This document shows, piece by piece, positions 61,393-64,000 of a DNA stretch of 64,000 bases. The stretch is from Verrucomicrobiota bacterium. GTDB taxonomy: Bacteria; Verrucomicrobiota; Verrucomicrobiia; Limisphaerales; J093. The translations under genes and the position numbers were made by a program. Below the pieces are notes generated by a model that saw only the letters and a list, made by a program, of their open reading frames with translations, searched no databases and had not been told where the DNA came from. The stretch spans positions 1 to 64,000 of the forward strand of contig JAKQDD010000002.1 of the NCBI GenBank assembly GCA_029556615.1, in the 5' to 3' direction. Position 1 is the first letter of the stretch; each line of letters opens with the position of its first letter.

Positions 61393-62313
61393 CTACCCGC
61401 AGGGGGTTGTGCTCGCGTCGTCCTCCCGCAGGACCCGCAGCGCAGGGGACCGCACGACGCCGCGCCCCTTCTCGTCGGCGATCCGCTGGAGTACCTCTCG
61501 CACGTAGGGGGTCATCGCGCCGGGCCGCTTCTTGGTTGCCTTGCGCCACAGGCCGTCGATGTTCTTTAGCCCCGGAGCCGCCACCGCCTCCATCTGGATG
61601 ATCTTGTAGGCGACCTGCACGTCTCGACGGATCATCTCCTCTAGCTCCTCGGGCTTGGTGGCCGGGCAGAACACGCAGGCCGACTTCGGGGGCACCGGCA
61701 GGCCGGCGCGCGCGATCTCTCGCTCGCACCGCTCTCGGTCCCACCCCCACTCGCGCAGTGGATAGAGGTAGGTGTACTTGGCGTCGTCGGCGATCTTGCT
61801 GCGACGCGCGTCCTTGGGCCCGGCGTCGTAGCCGATGAGCTTGACGACCTTCTGCCCACGCTTCCAGGCCGCGCGCGCCGGAGCCCAACCGTTGACGTGC
61901 TTATCCTGCGGCTCACGCTTCCACTTCTGCGAGCACCCCTTGCGACCGAACGCCAGCGAGGGGAGCGTCGCGTTGGCCACGCAGTTCTCCCCGAGTGTCC
62001 TGTACACCATCCCGCTCTTGCGAGAGGTCGTCGGAGAGCGACGCACCACGATGACCTCTGGGTAGCCGTTCGCGCGCAGGAAGGCGTTGATGATCGCCAG
62101 GTAGGCGTAGGTCTCCGGCTTCTCGTCCCCGGTATCTGCAAAGAGTATCAGGTCGGGTCGGATCGACAGGTTCACCAGCTCGACGAGCATGGCGGTCGAG
62201 TCAACCCCCATCCCGTACGCGACGATCAAGGGAGGTCGCCCATCGACAGGGTGGTACAGCGGGTCGTACAGCTCGATGTAGCTGCCCAGGGAGGGCGTGG
62301 TCTGGAAGCACAT
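61393..62313 (-). CDS. PAPS reductase-family (PP-loop ATPase) protein
   Basis: 306 residues from ATG 62313, fixed by the promoter. PPLIVAYGMGVDSTAMLVEL is the PP-loop, DLILFADTGDEKPETYAYL follows, and PEVIVVRRSP and HVNGWAPARAAWK lie later. A Cys-containing SACVFCPATKPEELEEMIRRD segment resembles the Fe-S or zinc site of phage and DndC-like members. Such phage proteins may act in DNA or nucleotide modification, or thiolation, rather than sulphate assimilation; no partner genes are present. Confidence 0.8.
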   Translation of the reverse strand: MCFQTTPSLGSYIELYDPLYHPVDGRPPLIVAYGMGVDSTAMLVELVNLSIRPDLILFADTGDEKPETYAYLAIINAFLRANGYPEVIVVRRSPTTSRKSGMVYRTLGENCVANATLPSLAFGRKGCSQKWKREPQDKHVNGWAPARAAWKRGQKVVKLIGYDAGPKDARRSKIADDAKYTYLYPLREWGWDRERCEREIARAGLPVPPKSACVFCPATKPEELEEMIRRDVQVAYKIIQMEAVAAPGLKNIDGLWRKATKKRPGAMTPYVREVLQRIADEKGRGVVRSPALRVLREDDASTTPCG

Positions 62314-62350
62314 GTCTTGTAGTCGATGAGTAAAAGGTCTTTGGAGCTGA
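62314..62350 (-). promoter_or_regulatory. TCAGCTCC-class promoter
   Basis: TCAGCTCC, 17-bp spacer, CGACT, ATG 62313 at 37 nt. Confidence 0.87.
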
Positions 62351-62351
62351 G

Positions 62352-62388
62352 TCAGCTCCGGACCGTGACGAACAACCCAGGAAGGCGC
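62352..62388 (+). promoter_or_regulatory. TCAGCTCC-class promoter
   Basis: TCAGCTCC one base from the divergent octamer, ATG 62389 at 37 nt. Confidence 0.82.
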
Positions 62389-62724
62389 ATGGACAATCCT
62401 CCCAGGTGCGCGTACGTCCCCTGTTCGGAGCCGGTCGTCACGACCCTCACACACAAGAAGGACACCTACCCCCTGTGCTTCGACCACCTCTGCGTAGCGG
62501 CCCAGGAGGGGCTCATTAACGAGGAGCGAGCACTCCGCGCGGAGACACGCTACGCGATCCTCGCGGGCACCCCGTCCTCGGTCAAGACTCCGTCCTTGCT
62601 CAAGGTTCGCCTCGACGAGCTACGCGCCGTCATACGAGACCCGTCCCAGCGGCCTCCGGGCCGAACTCCGTGTCGAGGATCAACCCCCAGCAGAGCCCGT
62701 GGGGTGTCACCACGACCTGCTTGA
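62389..62724 (+). CDS. Small hypothetical protein
   Basis: 111 residues starting MDNPPRCAYVPCSEPVVTTL, with paired Cys and YPLCFDHLCVAAQEGL giving a probable zinc finger, then a helix. The last 30 residues lie antisense to the end of the Ppx/GppA gene and look unstructured. The convergent overlap is 95 bp. Function unknown. Confidence 0.66.
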   Translation: MDNPPRCAYVPCSEPVVTTLTHKKDTYPLCFDHLCVAAQEGLINEERALRAETRYAILAGTPSSVKTPSLLKVRLDELRAVIRDPSQRPPGRTPCRGSTPSRARGVSPRPA

Positions 62725-63559
62725 CGGTTGGGCGATCAACGAGGACGTCGAGCGCGATCGCGCCGGCCCGGAGCACCTTGGCGCGCTCAGGTCCCACCCA
62801 GGGCAGCGCGGCGAGCTCCTCCTCCTTCCGGCCAATGGTAGCTTCCACCAGGGCCAGGAAGGCCCTGGCGGGGCACTGAACGACCCCGCTTGGGTGGGTC
62901 AGGTCCTGCTCGGAAGCCTTCCTGCGCGCGTCGGCCACCACGGCGCCTACTACCGCGTTCGCCGTCCCTCCCGTCAAGACGACCGACCCTCGCGGCTCAG
63001 GAGCCGTGGCGATCGCCTTACCAACGGCTGCGCGCACGTCGCCCACCAGGTCACCCGACTCGGCGAACCTGTCGGTGAGCGTCGTGGAGCCGAAGGGCAA
63101 GCTCGCCCAATCGGTGGGACGACCCTTGGACCCGATGACGACCTCCGTCGAACCTCCCCCCAGGTCGATGAGGGTCACCTCCGTCTCAATGCCCGCCGCG
63201 TGACAGGCCGCGATGAAGGAGAGGCGCGCCTCCTCCTCCCCGGTGATGATGCGCAGCGGGATGCCGAGCGCCCACACGCACTCAAGGAGGTCCTCGGCGT
63301 TGCGCGCGCTTCGCAGCGCCTCTGTCCCGACGCCCACGAGGCGCTCAGCCCCGAGCTCCACCGCGCGGTCGTGGAAGGCGTGCAGCGCGCGCAGCGCGGC
63401 CTCGGCCGCGTGGGAGTCGATGACCCCCGTCTGAGCGAGGCCCCGGCCGAGCCGAGGGGTCGCGACCTGGTGCTCCAGGATGCTCGTCCCCTCGGGAGTT
63501 CGGTCAGCGACGATCAGGTGGATGGTGTTGGTGCCGCAGTCGATGGCCGCGATCCGCAT
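62630..63559 (-). CDS. Ppx/GppA-family phosphatase
   Basis: 309 residues, the compact single-module size. IAAIDCGTNTIHLIVADRT (phosphate-1 motif), GVGTEALRSARN, GEEEARLSFIAA (with the catalytic Glu), TLIDLGGGSTEVVIG (phosphate-2), and VVLTGGTANAVVGAVV (adenosine motif). Predicted to hydrolyse polyphosphate and/or pppGpp. In a phage this could counter the host stringent response. An AAGGGT ribosome site precedes ATG 63559; no promoter octamer lies at 37 nt. Confidence 0.9.
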   Translation of the reverse strand: MRIAAIDCGTNTIHLIVADRTPEGTSILEHQVATPRLGRGLAQTGVIDSHAAEAALRALHAFHDRAVELGAERLVGVGTEALRSARNAEDLLECVWALGIPLRIITGEEEARLSFIAACHAAGIETEVTLIDLGGGSTEVVIGSKGRPTDWASLPFGSTTLTDRFAESGDLVGDVRAAVGKAIATAPEPRGSVVLTGGTANAVVGAVVADARRKASEQDLTHPSGVVQCPARAFLALVEATIGRKEEELAALPWVGPERAKVLRAGAIALDVLVDRPTVKQVVVTPHGLCWGLILDTEFGPEAAGTGLV

Positions 63560-63574
63560 GTCGATACATACCCT

Positions 63575-63611
63575 TCAGCTCCGGTCTTTGGTGTCCACGC
63601 GACTAGGCGGC
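63575..63611 (+). promoter_or_regulatory. TCAGCTCC-class promoter
   Basis: TCAGCTCC, 17-bp spacer, CGACT, ATG 63612 at 37 nt. Confidence 0.86.
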
Positions 63612-64000
63612 ATGAACCGGCCATCCTGGATTCAAGCCCTCCACCTCAACACGACCTCGAAGCCTGATGAGGACAAGCGTGCGGACCTGCTGAACCTCTA
63701 CCGCATCTACCGCGCGCTGGACGGCGTCGAGGATGCCGCCGTCGTACTGCGCACATCCGTGCTCAACCGCCTGGCACCGTTCCTCGGCCTGCCGGTGTCG
63801 CCCGAGAGCACATTTCCTTCCACGCTGGTGGTCACCGCTTGTGACCCCAACACAGTCCTCCTCGCCGGACTGCGCTACGACTGGACCGTCATGGCCCACG
63901 CGATCTCCGTGGTGGGAGAGTGCTACGTCACGGGAACGTCGTTCAGCCCGCGCTGCTTGGTCAGCCCTCCGGTCGGAACCCCTCGGTGGGAACGGACGCT
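63612..64000 (+). CDS. Hypothetical protein, cut off by the window edge
   Basis: 129 residues seen from ATG 63612 (MNRPSWIQALHLNTTSKPDE), start fixed by the promoter. DLLNLYRIYRALDGVEDAAV, then TLVVTACDPNTVLLAGLRYD. The frame is open to the edge. Not enough sequence to assign a family. Confidence 0.72.
   Translation, partial: MNRPSWIQALHLNTTSKPDEDKRADLLNLYRIYRALDGVEDAAVVLRTSVLNRLAPFLGLPVSPESTFPSTLVVTACDPNTVLLAGLRYDWTVMAHAISVVGECYVTGTSFSPRCLVSPPVGTPRWERT

Overview
The window looks like part of a large, high-GC, double-stranded DNA phage genome. The signs are dense, tightly spaced or overlapping genes on both strands, about 46 tRNA genes, many free-standing endonucleases (HNH, PD-(D/E)XK, GIY-YIG-like), phage-type replication and structural genes (a sliding-clamp-like protein, an InPase-type domain protein) and almost no chromosomal metabolism. 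No capsid, tail or terminase gene is visible. Cys-rich and FG-GAP-like lipoproteins resemble proteins common in Myxococcota and related high-GC Gram-negatives, which is only a weak hint at the host.

Layout. 1-8 kb: an unidentified partial gene, a GroEL-like chaperonin, then a kinase / PP2C phosphatase / vWA cluster like the TerY-P triad of tellurite-stress systems, and a nicotinamidase with a truncated duplicate. 8-16 kb: a CobT-like vWA protein and CobS-like AAA+ ATPase, a sliding-clamp homologue and a CinA-like/NMN-adenylyltransferase fusion. 16-24 kb: DNA methyltransferase, lipoproteins, coiled-coil proteins, an ECF-like sigma factor and a family-4 uracil-DNA glycosylase. 24-42 kb: membrane proteins, another vWA protein, a metallophosphoesterase, an InPase protein, a radical SAM/PLP-transferase pair, two dual-specificity phosphatases, a DUF262 protein, a Hanks-type kinase and a CoaD-like nucleotidyltransferase. 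42-57.5 kb: a minus-strand tRNA array interrupted by homing-type endonucleases, small proteins and structured RNAs. 57.5-64 kb: zinc-ribbon membrane protein, Dps, PAPS-reductase-like protein, Ppx/GppA phosphatase and small proteins.

Two unusual systems stand out. First, an octamer TCAGCTCC, usually followed after 17 bp by a weak C(G/T)ACT box, lies 37 nt upstream (38 in one case) of the start codon of 18 protein genes, and also in front of the solitary tRNA, the tRNA array and two candidate non-coding RNAs. The geometry implies a phage promoter class giving essentially leaderless mRNAs. The ECF-like sigma factor at 20.7-21.5 kb is a plausible but unproven reader. Second, three loci inside the tRNA array (46.4, 47.0 and 47.3 kb) are circularly permuted tRNAs: the T-arm half precedes the acceptor/D/anticodon half, and each is closed by an 8-9 bp helix with shared internal-loop sequences. 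A fourth, degenerate copy is at 56.3 kb.

Functionally, the genes combine phosphorylation signalling (two kinases, PP2C, two DSPs), NAD/nucleotide metabolism, stress protection (chaperonin, Dps, Ter-like proteins), DNA modification and repair, and a near-complete decoding set of tRNAs that probably makes translation less dependent on the host.
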